From assembly GCA_020628865.1 (NCBI GenBank), contig JAHDEJ010000030.1, positions 11,781 through 67,056 on the forward strand: a stretch of 55,276 bases of DNA. The letters are read 5' to 3'. Within the stretch, counting starts at the first letter, position 1, and every line of letters begins with the position of its first letter. A program made the position numbers and the translations under genes. Source of the stretch: Acidimicrobiales bacterium (GTDB taxonomy: Bacteria > Actinomycetota > Acidimicrobiia > Acidimicrobiales > SHLQ01). A model generated the notes under the pieces. That model worked only from the letters and a program-made list of their open reading frames with translations. It was not told where the DNA came from and did not search any database. This document shows, one piece after another, positions 26,202-34,842 of this stretch.

Positions 26202-27608
26202 TCAGTCGGGGACCGGGGTGTGGTTGAAGCGAAAGGCGTTGCGGAGCCCGTCGATGCCGCCGTGGGCCTCGATGAGCGCCTCCTGCGAGGCGAACGCCCG
26301 CTGGTTGGCGGCCTCCGGATCGACGATGGACCGGAGCGCCTCTTCGGCGCGGTCCCGTTCGGTGCTGGCCTTCGCCGAGGTTCCGAGGTCGACCAGTTCG
26401 TCGGGGTCGTCGGCCACGTTGTAGAGCTCTGGTGCGTGGTCGACGTGATGGACGTACTTCCATTCGCCGGTCCGGACCGCGAACGATCCGGTGACCGACC
26501 CGCCGTCGTGGTATTCGCTGAAGGCGGGCCGATCGACGTCGTCGGGTTCGGTCGCCAGTTGCTGGAGCGGCCGCCCGGGCAGGGTGTGGTCGATGCCGGC
26601 GGTGTGGAGGATGGTTGGCGCAACATCGATCAGGTTGACGGCGGTGTCGACCACCCGACCGGCGGGAACGTCCGGCCCGTTGAGGATCATCGGCACGGCC
26701 ACCGAGTCCTCGTACATGAACGACTTGGCCCACAGCCCCCGGTTGCCGAGGAGTTCGCCGTGGTCAGAGGTGTAGACGACGAGCGTGTCGTCGCGTTGGC
26801 CTGAAGCGTCGAGTGCGGCGAGCACGCGGCCCACGTTGTGGTCCATCCATGCGCAGAGGGCGAAGTAGGCGCGGCGGGCTTCTCGCGTTCGCTCCTCGTC
26901 GAAACCGGCCCAGTAGCGGAAGTACTGCCGCATCGCCTCGACCGCAGGGTTCGACGCCTCGACCAGAGGAATCTCGGGCGGCGGGACCTCGGCGAGGGGG
27001 ATCCGGTCGGTGAATTCGTCCGGTGCGGAGAGCGGGTAGTGGGGAGCGACCAGCGAGACGAAGGCGACCCACGGGGGACTGTCGTCGCTTCGGGCGGAGA
27101 GCCAGTCGACGGCTGCGTCGGTGATTCGACGGTCGTAGCGGGTGTAGGTCGTCTCTCCGGATCCCACCTCGTCGGCCAACTCCGCCGCTTCGGGATACGG
27201 CAGTGGGTCCCGACGGGGGAGTCCCTGGAGCCATCCGACTCCGCCGGCGATGAACATGGGTTGGATGCGGTCGGTGAAGCCGTCGTCGTCGGCCGCGGAT
27301 CGGTGGTGCAGCTTTCCGAACGACATCACCTGGTGGCCTGCGTTGCGCATGGCGTGCGTCCAACCGGCTGGTTCGCCGGTCCACGCCTGGACGGAATCCC
27401 AGGCGCCGATGTCGTGGACCCAGCGGCCCGTGCCGAACGCGGCGCGTGCCGGGACGCAGATGGGTGACGGCGTCCAGCACCGATCGAACCGGGTTCCGCC
27501 GGCGGCGAGGGCGTCCAGGTGCGGGGTCTGGACGAGCGGGTGCCCGGCGCAGCCGAGAGCTCGTGCCTGGTGCTCGTCGCTCATGACGACGAGGACGTTT
27601 CGAGTCAC
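26202..27608 (-). CDS. Sulfatase (formylglycine-dependent, type I)
   Basis: Sulfatase of 468 residues. The formylglycine precursor motif C-x-P-x-R is Cys51-Val-Pro-Ala-Arg55 in SPICVPARAAFGTGRW. The N-terminal metal site is MSDEHQ (Asp11), and further metal and substrate residues include VVYTSDHGELLGNRGLWAKS (ending there). It needs a maturase to convert Cys51. No signal peptide is seen, so it is probably cytoplasmic. The GTG at 27608 overlaps the TGA of the glutamate-synthase-like gene (GTGA), so the two are cotranscribed. Substrate unknown. Choline- or aryl-sulfate esters are possibilities. Confidence 0.88.
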   Translation of the reverse strand: MTRNVLVVMSDEHQARALGCAGHPLVQTPHLDALAAGGTRFDRCWTPSPICVPARAAFGTGRWVHDIGAWDSVQAWTGEPAGWTHAMRNAGHQVMSFGKLHHRSAADDDGFTDRIQPMFIAGGVGWLQGLPRRDPLPYPEAAELADEVGSGETTYTRYDRRITDAAVDWLSARSDDSPPWVAFVSLVAPHYPLSAPDEFTDRIPLAEVPPPEIPLVEASNPAVEAMRQYFRYWAGFDEERTREARRAYFALCAWMDHNVGRVLAALDASGQRDDTLVVYTSDHGELLGNRGLWAKSFMYEDSVAVPMILNGPDVPAGRVVDTAVNLIDVAPTILHTAGIDHTLPGRPLQQLATEPDDVDRPAFSEYHDGGSVTGSFAVRTGEWKYVHHVDHAPELYNVADDPDELVDLGTSAKASTERDRAEEALRSIVDPEAANQRAFASQEALIEAHGGIDGLRNAFRFNHTPVPD

Positions 27609-29059
27609 GCAGACGGACCGTACTGGAACAGCTCGCGGATCGGGATGTGCTCGTTTGCCCCCAGCCGGATCTCGACGGCGGCCGGATCCACGAGCGTCGG
27701 ATGGGCGGCGCCCATCGCGTTGGACAGACGGATCAGTTCATGGCGGAGCCCGGCGATGTAGTTGGCGACCCGAGCGGCCTTGTCGGTCGGATCGAGGCCG
27801 CGGATGAACCACTTCTGCTGGGTGGCGACGCCGGTGGGGCAGTGACCGGTGTGGCACTTCTGCGCCTGAATGCAGCCGACGGCCAACATGGCTTCGCGGG
27901 CGACGGCGATGCCGTCTGCGCCGAGCGCAAAGGCCACCATCGCCTCGGTCGGGAGGCCGAGGCGGCCGGCACCGATGAACGTGATCTTGTCGTTGAGGCC
28001 GACCCCGGCGAAGGTGCGGTACACCTCGGCGAATCCTTGGCGGAACGGCAGCGCCACGTGGTCGGAGAACGGCAGCGGTGCGGCGCCGGTTCCGCCTTCG
28101 CCGCCGTCGATGGCGATGAAGTCCGGGCCCCGCCCGGAGGCTGCCATCTCGTCCGACAGTTCCCGCCAGAACTGCATCTGACCGACGGCCGACTTGATGC
28201 CCACGGGCAGACCTGAGGCATCGGCGATCCGCTCGACCGTGTCGATGAGGCCTTTCACGTCGTCGAACGAGCGGTGTCGGGCCGGCGAGTTCACGGTGAC
28301 GCCGACTTCGACGCCGCGGGCGGCCGCGATTTCGGGTGTGACCTTGCTGCCGGGCAGCACGCCACCGAGGCCGGGCTTCGCGCCTTGGCTCAGCTTGAGT
28401 TCGATCGCCTCGACCTTGGCGCCTTCCATCGACTCGAGCATCCGGTCGATGCTCAGGCTGCCATCCGGGTTTCGGGCGCCGAAGTATCCGGTGCCGAGCT
28501 GGAAGATCAGTGAGCCACCGTGGCGATGATGGGCCGAGATCCCGCCTTCGCCGGTGTTGTGGGCGCAGTTGGCCATCGCCGCGCCGCGGTTCATCGCTTC
28601 GACGGCGGCTCCGGAGAGGGAGCCGAAACTCATCGCCGAGATGTTGACCACCGAGGTCGGTGCGTGGGCGTGGGTGCGACCCCGCCATTCGCCCATCACT
28701 TTGCGCATGGGAAGGTCGTCGGGGTGCTCGGGCTCGGGGTGGGGGAAGGCGTGATGGCGGAGCAGCACGTAGCCGGGCTTCGTGATGTCGTTGTCGGTAC
28801 CGAAGCCGAAGTACGAGTTCTGCTGCTTTGCTGTCGCATACACGAAGCGTCGCTCGTCGCGGGAGAACGGCCGTTCCTCGTCGTTGTCGGCAACGATGTA
28901 CTGACGAAGTTCCGGGCCGGCCTTCTCCAGCAGGTAGCGAAGGTGGCCGACGATCGGGAAGTTGCGAAGGATCGCATGCTTCTTCTGTGTCACGTCGTGG
29001 ATGAACACGCCGATGAGGAAGACACCGACGACGACAAGGATCCACAACCACCATGACAT
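27605..29059 (-). CDS. FMN-binding glutamate synthase family protein (GltB2-like)
   Basis: Protein of 484 residues related to the FMN/Fe-S domain of glutamate synthase. One N-terminal transmembrane helix (about 3-22) anchors it. The barrel shows AMSFGSLSGAAVEAMNRGAA, IELKLSQGAKPGLGGVLPG, IDGGEGGTGAAP, and the cluster motif Cys-x5-Cys-x4-Cys in CIQAQKCHTGHC. Such single-domain proteins lack the glutaminase part and their physiological substrate is uncertain. The frame extends to 29125, but the ATG at 29059 begins the membrane helix. It is divergent from the PmbA-like gene, with 25 nt between starts. Confidence 0.88.
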   Translation of the reverse strand: MSWWLWILVVVGVFLIGVFIHDVTQKKHAILRNFPIVGHLRYLLEKAGPELRQYIVADNDEERPFSRDERRFVYATAKQQNSYFGFGTDNDITKPGYVLLRHHAFPHPEPEHPDDLPMRKVMGEWRGRTHAHAPTSVVNISAMSFGSLSGAAVEAMNRGAAMANCAHNTGEGGISAHHRHGGSLIFQLGTGYFGARNPDGSLSIDRMLESMEGAKVEAIELKLSQGAKPGLGGVLPGSKVTPEIAAARGVEVGVTVNSPARHRSFDDVKGLIDTVERIADASGLPVGIKSAVGQMQFWRELSDEMAASGRGPDFIAIDGGEGGTGAAPLPFSDHVALPFRQGFAEVYRTFAGVGLNDKITFIGAGRLGLPTEAMVAFALGADGIAVAREAMLAVGCIQAQKCHTGHCPTGVATQQKWFIRGLDPTDKAARVANYIAGLRHELIRLSNAMGAAHPTLVDPAAVEIRLGANEHIPIRELFQYGPSA

Positions 29060-29071
29060 GTCTGGAGATCG

Positions 29072-29077
29072 TAGGCT
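29072..29077 (+). promoter_or_regulatory. Candidate -10 box of leaderless promoter for the pmbA/tldE-like gene
   Basis: TAGGCT lies 7 nt upstream of the ATG at 29085 with no Shine-Dalgarno sequence. Confidence 0.5.
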
Positions 29078-29084
29078 GGCGGCG

Positions 29085-30425
29085 ATGACCACGTTGCTCC
29101 AGATTGCGGAAAAAGTCGTGAACACTGCCCAGCCGGGCGAGCAGCTGGAGGCCTACGTCTCCCGAGGCAGCTCGACCGAAGTGAAGGCGTACGGTGGCGA
29201 GGTCGAATCGTTCACGTCGGCATCGTCGGCGGGCATCGGCATCCGCGTGATCGTGGACGGCCGGGTCGGGTTCGCCCATGCCGGCACGCTTGACGAGGAC
29301 GTCATCGCCGAAACGCTGCAGGAGGCGCGGGACAACCTCACGTTCTCCGAGGCGGACGAGTGGGTTGCGCTCGCCGAACCCGATGGCGGCACGCCGATCG
29401 TGCACGACCATTGGAACGAATCGGTTGCCACGATGCCGACCGAGCAGAAGGTCCAGATGGCAATCGACCTCGAGGCCCGCACGCTCGGGATCGACCCACG
29501 GGTCACCGGCATTCGAACCTCCACCTACAGCGACAGCTCGGGGGAGATGGCGCTGGCCACCTCGACCGGCGTCCGGGCAACCGACCGTGGCACGGGGGCG
29601 CACGTCTCCGTTTCGGCGCTCGCCATGGACGGCGACGAAACGCAGATCGCCGGCGGCTACGACGTGAACTTCGGCCCGGAACTCCTCGACATCGAGGTTG
29701 CCGCGCAGGACGCCGTCGAGCGGGCCACGCGCCTGCTCGGTGCCACCCAGCCGAACTCGCAGCGCCTCACCATCGTGCTGGAGCCGCGGATGGCCGCCAG
29801 CATCATCGGGATCACGGTGGGCATGCTCAACGGTGAGCGAATGCTGAAGGGCCGGACACCCTTCCTCGACCGTGTGGGCGAACAGATCGCGTCGCCGCTG
29901 CTCACCGTCACCGACGACCCGACCGATGCCCGTTCGTTCGGCGCCACGTCCGTGGACTCGGAGGGGCAGACCTGTCGTCCCATCGAGCTCATCTCGGCCG
30001 GCGTGCTGGGCGGATTCCAGCACAACACGTACACGGGTCGACGGTCCGGAGAGGGCACGACGGCAAACGCCGTGCGTGGCTATCGGTCGTCACCCGGTGT
30101 CGGCGCCCACGCCATCGTCATGACGCCCGGGTCGGGTTCTCTGGCCGACGTGATTGCGTCGGTCGACAACGGATTGTTGGTCACGTCGATGAGTGGTCTG
30201 CACTCGGGCGTCAACGGCATTTCTGGCGACTTCTCGGTCGGGGCCGAAGGCTTGATGATTCGCAACGGCTCTCTGGCGGAGCCCGTGCGCGAGGCCACCA
30301 TCGCCTCGACGCTCCAGAAGATGCTGACCGACATCGTTGCCGTCGGCGATGAAGTCGAGTGGCAGCCGGGCGGCTCCGGTGCCGTCCCGATCGCCATCGG
30401 CGATGTGTCGCTCAGCGGCGCCTGA
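29085..30425 (+). CDS. TldD/PmbA family protein (TldE/PmbA type)
   Basis: Protein of 446 residues with the two-domain TldD/PmbA layout: an N-terminal domain with SRGSSTEVKAYGGEVESFTS and a C-terminal part with GGFQHNTYTGRR and TPGSGSLADV, ending near VAVGDEVEW. The HExxxH metalloprotease motif of TldD is absent, as expected for the TldE/PmbA subunit. In known systems TldD and TldE together trim peptides, for example in microcin maturation. No TldD partner is found in this window, so it may lie elsewhere. Confidence 0.88.
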   Translation: MTTLLQIAEKVVNTAQPGEQLEAYVSRGSSTEVKAYGGEVESFTSASSAGIGIRVIVDGRVGFAHAGTLDEDVIAETLQEARDNLTFSEADEWVALAEPDGGTPIVHDHWNESVATMPTEQKVQMAIDLEARTLGIDPRVTGIRTSTYSDSSGEMALATSTGVRATDRGTGAHVSVSALAMDGDETQIAGGYDVNFGPELLDIEVAAQDAVERATRLLGATQPNSQRLTIVLEPRMAASIIGITVGMLNGERMLKGRTPFLDRVGEQIASPLLTVTDDPTDARSFGATSVDSEGQTCRPIELISAGVLGGFQHNTYTGRRSGEGTTANAVRGYRSSPGVGAHAIVMTPGSGSLADVIASVDNGLLVTSMSGLHSGVNGISGDFSVGAEGLMIRNGSLAEPVREATIASTLQKMLTDIVAVGDEVEWQPGGSGAVPIAIGDVSLSGA

Positions 30426-30460
30426 CCTTTACGTCCTCGTTCGGAAGCCGAAGGAACACT

Positions 30461-31408
30461 GTGAACATGCTCTCTCAGCCCTCGACGCGTCGCGCCTGGC
30501 CGGCTGCGGTCGTTGCGATGATCGTCACCGTCCTGTGGGCCACCCCCGCCGGCGCCGCCTTCCAGGACTCCTCCGGTTCGGAGCTGTCTGTTCTCGAGGC
30601 GGTCATCCTCGGTCTGGTCGAAGGACTCACCGAGTATCTGCCGGTCTCGTCGACCGGTCATCTGCTCGTCACCAACACGCTCCTCGGCCTCGACGAATCC
30701 CCAGCCGTCGAAGAAGCGATCGAGACCTACGCCATCTGCATTCAGCTCGGCGCGATCATCGCCGTCGTGTTCCTCTACTGGGGTCGACTTCGTCAGATGC
30801 TCGACGGGTTGCTCGGCCGTGACGCCGACGGCCGCCGCATTCTGATCGCCGTCATCATCTCGTTCGCCATCACGGTGGCCATCGCCCTGCCGGCCGAGGA
30901 CACCATCAAGGCTCGGCTGTTCGGCGTCGGGCCGATCGCCGCTGCGTGGATCGCCGGCGGCATCGTGATTCTCGTGCTCTCACGGCGAGGCTGGTTCGAC
31001 AAGGTCGGCGAAGAGTTGGCGACGATCACCACTCGTCAGGCCGCCATCATCGGTGTGATGCAGGCGATCGCCATGTGGCCGGGCGTCAGCCGTTCGATGA
31101 TCACGATCATCGCCGCCGTGCTGGTCGGACTGTCACTTCGAGCCGCCGTGGAGTACAGCTTCCTGCTCGGTCTGATCACGCTATCGGCCGCCACGGCGTA
31201 TGAAGGCCTGCAGGGCGGCGATCAGCTGATCGACACCTTCGGCTGGACGACGCCGCTCATCGGACTGTTTGTCGCCTTCGTCTCGGCGATGGCCGCAGTC
31301 AAGTGGATGGTGACCTGGCTGAACGAGAAGGGCTTCGAGATCTTCGGCTGGTACCGCGTGGCCGTGGGCGTGCTTGCGTTCGTCCTGCTCGCCGTCGGCG
31401 CGATCTGA
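30461..31408 (+). CDS. uppP: Undecaprenyl-diphosphatase
   Basis: Integral membrane phosphatase of 315 residues that recycles undecaprenyl pyrophosphate for cell-wall synthesis and confers bacitracin tolerance. The active-site motif EGLTEYLPVSSTGH is at 54-67, and PGVSRSMITI lies in the second half near 206-215. About eight hydrophobic helices are seen. The N-terminal 35 residues add a signal-peptide-like helix ending TPAGAA, longer than most homologues. AAGGA at 30451-30455 is 5 nt from the GTG at 30461 and 11 nt from the in-frame ATG at 30467, so the GTG is preferred. Confidence 0.93.
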   Translation: MNMLSQPSTRRAWPAAVVAMIVTVLWATPAGAAFQDSSGSELSVLEAVILGLVEGLTEYLPVSSTGHLLVTNTLLGLDESPAVEEAIETYAICIQLGAIIAVVFLYWGRLRQMLDGLLGRDADGRRILIAVIISFAITVAIALPAEDTIKARLFGVGPIAAAWIAGGIVILVLSRRGWFDKVGEELATITTRQAAIIGVMQAIAMWPGVSRSMITIIAAVLVGLSLRAAVEYSFLLGLITLSAATAYEGLQGGDQLIDTFGWTTPLIGLFVAFVSAMAAVKWMVTWLNEKGFEIFGWYRVAVGVLAFVLLAVGAI

Positions 31409-31421
31409 TCGATCGCTCGGC

Positions 31422-31991
31422 TCAGGTGAGCCGGAGAACCAGAAGCGAGAACAGCACGAGGACGGCGACCGCCCACAGGATGGCGTGGTTGTTGGCCATC
31501 CTCGCCGTGGTGTTCGGCATCTTGAACTCGCGAGCCGGCGTGGTCCGCTCGAGCATCACCTGCGGCGTGCGATCTGCGGTCGTGATGGAGTCGACCAGCC
31601 GTTGTTCATCGATCCAGTCGATCAGTCGGTGGGCGCCCTCGTGGTTGGACTGAATGGCGATCGCACGGTGCGCTTCGGCCCGTGCCGCCTTCCACGTACG
31701 ATCCCGGAAGTGCGTGTGCTCTCGACTGGCCCGCTGAATCAGCAATTGCGCCAACTCGACTCGCATGGAGGGGTCGAGCGGTGCGAGCTCGGCGGCCTGC
31801 CGCATGGATTCGACGGCGCTGTCGACGTCGTTCTTGGCAAGGAGCAACCGAGCCCACTGACGGTGCGCGTTCGCGTCGTTCGGGTTCATGGCGAACATCG
31901 TGGCGATCATGTCGGCCGCGCTGGCATGATCGCCTCGCTCGATGGCTGCCGCAGTCAGCTGTCGGAGGTCGTACGTCGTGGAGGAGTCCAT
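31422..31991 (-). CDS. Tail-anchored TPR-repeat protein
   Basis: Protein of 189 residues. The N-terminal half forms tetratricopeptide-like helices (for example GDHASAADMIATMFAMNPND and NAHRQWARLLLAKNDVDSAV). A single C-terminal hydrophobic helix (about 168-188) ends the protein, suggesting a tail anchor with the TPR domain in the cytoplasm. The frame is open to 32087, but the ATG at 31991 precedes the first helix. It converges on uppP with 13 nt between and diverges from the PoNi-like gene. Confidence 0.7.
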   Translation of the reverse strand: MDSSTTYDLRQLTAAAIERGDHASAADMIATMFAMNPNDANAHRQWARLLLAKNDVDSAVESMRQAAELAPLDPSMRVELAQLLIQRASREHTHFRDRTWKAARAEAHRAIAIQSNHEGAHRLIDWIDEQRLVDSITTADRTPQVMLERTTPAREFKMPNTTARMANNHAILWAVAVLVLFSLLVLRLT

Positions 31992-32086
31992 GTCCCGAGG
32001 GTGCCACTCGTGCGCCCGGTCGGGGAGAGCTTTTCGACCCATTCCGACAACCGCTGAATGTATTCGACGGATGAGAAGTGGCCACA

Positions 32087-32092
32087 TACAGT
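32087..32092 (+). promoter_or_regulatory. Candidate -10 box of leaderless promoter for the PoNi-like gene
   Basis: TACAGT lies 6 nt upstream of the ATG at 32099 with no Shine-Dalgarno sequence. Confidence 0.5.
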
Positions 32093-32098
32093 GGTTTC

Positions 32099-32905
32099 AT
32101 GGCACTGCGGCGGTTGTTCGGTGAACGGGAATCCTGGTCCGGTGATGCTCGATCCTGGACCGAGTACCAGCCCGATGATGCGTGGGAACTTCGCGACAGA
32201 AACCGCTCCCAGGCGTATTTCCTCAACCTGATCGCAGTCGAGGCCGAGTCACGTGTCCGGTTGAGCGGCCTCGTCGGCCCCGGGAAGCACGCCACCCGTC
32301 AGGCCCCGCAGGTGCAGGTGCATGTCTGGAAGTCCGAACTTCGCTCGTTCTTCGCCCGCTATTCGTTGGGGGAACCCGTTCGGCTCCTGGCGCCGGCCTT
32401 CTCCGCCCTGGTGCGCGGGCGCGCCGCGCTGCTCACCCACGGTTTCGACAAGCCCGCGGAAGAGGCCATCCAGCTGTGTGCGCTGGCGGCCCTCTTCCAA
32501 GACGTCGAGGCGGCGACCGTGCTCGGCTTCCTTCGTGAACGCGACGGGTTGGACGACATGGTCGCCGACCTCTGCCTTGCACGCCTCGCCCCGAGCTCCA
32601 ACCGATCACGGACACTCCAATTGCCGGAGTGGCACGGCGGTCTGTTCGAGATCATCGAGCATGCGATCGGCGGTCGTCCCGGGGCCGCACGAGATCGACT
32701 CGTCCGCTACATCGAAGACGAGTGGTACGAGGCCCACGGCGGCGAGCGTCGGGCCTGGTGGTACGACACGCACATCGCAGGCACCGACTACGTCGGGTAC
32801 TGGGCATGGGAGGCGGCGGCGATCGCCCGTGTGTTCGAGGTCGACGATTCCGACCTCTACGGCCACCCGAACTATCCCGGCGACCTCGCCGAGTACGCAC
32901 GCTGA
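32099..32905 (+). CDS. PoNi-like (DUF1910/DUF1911) immunity-type protein, orphan
   Basis: Soluble helical protein of 268 residues. The C-terminal third matches my memory of the PoNi immunity family: RYIEDEWYEAHG, WWYDTH, YVGYWAWEAAAIARVFEVDD and HPNYPGDLAEYAR. The N-terminal half is helical and consistent with DUF1910. PoNi proteins neutralise PoNe DNase toxins delivered by secretion systems. Here no toxin, secretion gene or second immunity gene is adjacent, and the gene has its own leaderless-type promoter. It may protect against toxins of neighbouring cells or have a housekeeping role. Confidence 0.72.
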   Translation: MALRRLFGERESWSGDARSWTEYQPDDAWELRDRNRSQAYFLNLIAVEAESRVRLSGLVGPGKHATRQAPQVQVHVWKSELRSFFARYSLGEPVRLLAPAFSALVRGRAALLTHGFDKPAEEAIQLCALAALFQDVEAATVLGFLRERDGLDDMVADLCLARLAPSSNRSRTLQLPEWHGGLFEIIEHAIGGRPGAARDRLVRYIEDEWYEAHGGERRAWWYDTHIAGTDYVGYWAWEAAAIARVFEVDDSDLYGHPNYPGDLAEYAR

Positions 32906-33001
32906 ACGACCGGCACCCGGCACCCGACGCACCACGCTTTGCCGGTGACTAGGATCTTCTGAACACTTCCCCCGTGTCGCGTCACCCGAAGGTCACGCAT
33001 C

Positions 33002-33697
33002 ATGCGTTCTGTACGAAGTGGTTCCCGTCGATCCGGATCGCCCCGGCGTCGGCGAAGCGGACGGTTGATCGTGCCGTTTCCGATCCGTCTCCGTGTCGCC
33101 CGGCTACGGGCAGTCGCCGTACGTCACCGCCTGCTCCGGCGCGTCGTCGGCGCGGGTCTCATCCTCGCCGTTGCGGTGGTTCTCACTTCGGAGCAGCAGG
33201 AGGCCCGTCTTGCGCTGGAACGGTGGGGGCAGACGGTCGACGTGGTCGTCGTGGCGGAAGCGGCTGCGGCCGGGGATCGGGTTGGCGATCTCGAGCTGAC
33301 CGTTCAGGCGATGCCAACAGCGGCCGTTCCCGACGACGCGCTGCGGCAGGTTCCGGCGGACGACGAGCTCGTCGTCGTTCCCCTGTACCCGGGGGAGGTG
33401 CTGGTGTCCCGCCACGTCGCCTCGATGCGGGCGGGCAGGCTCGAGGTTCCGGCCGACACCCGTGCGATCGGGATCCCGGTGGACGCAACCACGCCCATCG
33501 TTCACATCGGCGATCTGGTCGACGTGATCCTGGTGGCCGACCCCTTCGACCCGGAAGGCCGATCGGTTGCGCTACGGCCCGCCGCCGTGGTCGTCGATGC
33601 CAACGACGAAACCATCACACTTGCGGTTGCACAGGATGTGGTGGCGAACGTGGTGACGGCTCGGTCAGCCGGGCGTGTGTCGCTGGCCGTCAGATGA
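33002..33697 (+). CDS. SAF domain-containing protein (CpaB-like)
   Basis: Protein of 231 residues. A very basic N-terminus is followed by one transmembrane helix (about 46-63). The outer part has an SAF-like segment PTAAVPDDALRQVP then LYPGEVLVSRHVAS, then RAIGIPVDATTPIVHIGDLVDVILV, broken here after VDVILV, as in Flp pilus assembly protein CpaB. CpaB acts in the secretin region of type IVb pili, but no other pilus gene is present in the window. GAAGGT lies about 10 nt before the ATG. It converges on the FmdB-like gene with 5 nt between. Confidence 0.72.
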   Translation: MRSVRSGSRRSGSPRRRRSGRLIVPFPIRLRVARLRAVAVRHRLLRRVVGAGLILAVAVVLTSEQQEARLALERWGQTVDVVVVAEAAAAGDRVGDLELTVQAMPTAAVPDDALRQVPADDELVVVPLYPGEVLVSRHVASMRAGRLEVPADTRAIGIPVDATTPIVHIGDLVDVILVADPFDPEGRSVALRPAAVVVDANDETITLAVAQDVVANVVTARSAGRVSLAVR

Positions 33698-33702
33698 GCG
33701 AG

Positions 33703-34020
33703 TCAGTCGGAGCTCGAGGAGCTCTTCGAGCTCGAATCCTTCTTCGACCCCGCATCTTTCGTCGAGCTGGAGTCGGACGAGCCCGAGTCGGACGAGGAAC
33801 TCGACGAGGAGGATCCCGAGGAACTGCCCTTCTTGCCGTGGTCGTTCTTGTAGAAGCCGTCGCCCTTGAAGCTGATGCCAACGGCGCTGAAGATCTTGGA
33901 GATGTTCTTCTTCGAGCGGGTGCCGCAACCCGGGCACTTCGGGGTCGAGTCGTCGGAGAATGATTGGACCTTCTCGAATTCCTCACCGCAGTTGCTGCAT
34001 CGGTACTGATAGGTAGGCAT
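33703..34020 (-). CDS. FmdB family zinc ribbon protein with Ser-rich tail
   Basis: Protein of 105 residues. The N-terminal 40 residues are a typical FmdB/CxxC_CxxC_SSSS zinc ribbon: MPTYQYRCSNCGEEFE with a second pair in PKCPGCGT. After a conserved segment (SKIFSAVGISFKGDGFYKND) the last 40 residues are almost only Ser, Asp, Gly, Lys and Thr. Zinc binding is likely. The function of the family is not established, with regulation and nucleic acid binding proposed. The ATG at 34018-34020 begins the conserved domain. Confidence 0.85.
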   Translation of the reverse strand: MPTYQYRCSNCGEEFEKVQSFSDDSTPKCPGCGTRSKKNISKIFSAVGISFKGDGFYKNDHGKKGSSSGSSSSSSSSDSGSSDSSSTKDAGSKKDSSSKSSSSSD

Positions 34021-34167
34021 GTCTGGTCTGTCCCTGTGTGCTTCGTGTGGGTCCGATCCGTCCGGCGGAGCCACCAAAGCAGTATCGAACCGAAGCTGTG
34101 CAACAACAACCCGGGCGACCGTGTTCCCGCCGGGACGTGTCGTTCCGACAGTTCGGCGGCTTCGGCG

Positions 34168-34173
34168 TAACAT
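34168..34173 (+). promoter_or_regulatory. Candidate -10 box of leaderless promoter for plsY
   Basis: TAACAT lies 6 nt upstream of the GTG at 34180 with no Shine-Dalgarno sequence. Confidence 0.45.
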
Positions 34174-34179
34174 GATGCG

Positions 34180-34767
34180 GTGTCCGAACCCCTCATAGGT
34201 CTGCTCCTGATCGTCGCGGGGTACTTCGCGGGCAGCTTTCCGACCGCACGCATCATCGGGATGCTCTCGGGGCACGATCATTCGAAGGAGGGTTCCGGCA
34301 ACCCCGGGGCCTCCAACGTGTACCGGACCTCCGGGGCCGCCTACGGCCTGCTCACGTTCTTCGTCGACGCGGCGAAGGGGTTCATCCCCGTGTTCCTCAC
34401 CCTTCTGGTGTTGGACCGACGGTGGGCCGCCGTGGTCTGGGTGGCGGCCACCGCTGGCCACATCCTCCCGTTCGCCCGCTTTCTCCGCGGCGGCAAGGGT
34501 GTGGCGACGGGTGCGGGCGGGTCCTTCCCGCTGTTCCCCTGGATCGGCTTGCCGCTGGTCGCACTGTTCCTCGTGCTGGTTCGTCAGACCCGAACCGCAT
34601 CGGTCGGTTCGCTGGTCATCACCGTCCTGATGCCGCTCCTGGTGATCTTCCGATACCAACACTGGATCGAGCTCATCGCCACATTCGTGGTCAGTGGTCT
34701 GATCCTGTTGCGCCATCGTGCGAACATCAAGAGGCTCGTGAGCGGGAGCGAGAACACCGTTCGCTGA
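34180..34767 (+). CDS. plsY: Glycerol-3-phosphate acyltransferase PlsY
   Basis: Integral membrane acyltransferase of 195 residues. It transfers acyl groups from acyl-phosphate to glycerol-3-phosphate, the first step of phospholipid synthesis. Family motifs are GSFPTARI near the first helix, GSGNPGASNVYRTSGAAYG (the glycerol phosphate loop) and GHILPFARFLRGGKGVATGAG, split here before the final residues. Five or so hydrophobic helices are present. The GTG start at 34180 gives the normal N-terminus. galU follows 75 nt downstream with its own ribosome binding site. Confidence 0.93.
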   Translation: MSEPLIGLLLIVAGYFAGSFPTARIIGMLSGHDHSKEGSGNPGASNVYRTSGAAYGLLTFFVDAAKGFIPVFLTLLVLDRRWAAVVWVAATAGHILPFARFLRGGKGVATGAGGSFPLFPWIGLPLVALFLVLVRQTRTASVGSLVITVLMPLLVIFRYQHWIELIATFVVSGLILLRHRANIKRLVSGSENTVR

Positions 34768-34842
34768 CAGGCAACGAATCCTTCAGGATTCCGCGAATGC
34801 GCCGATGGTTCTCTGTTCGTTTCTCTCGGAGGTCTCCCCGAA

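Noticed and set aside
32099-33697. Polymorphic toxin or pilus island
   Set aside because: Only a PoNi-like and a CpaB-like gene are present. No toxin, secretion, pilin or mobility gene accompanies them.
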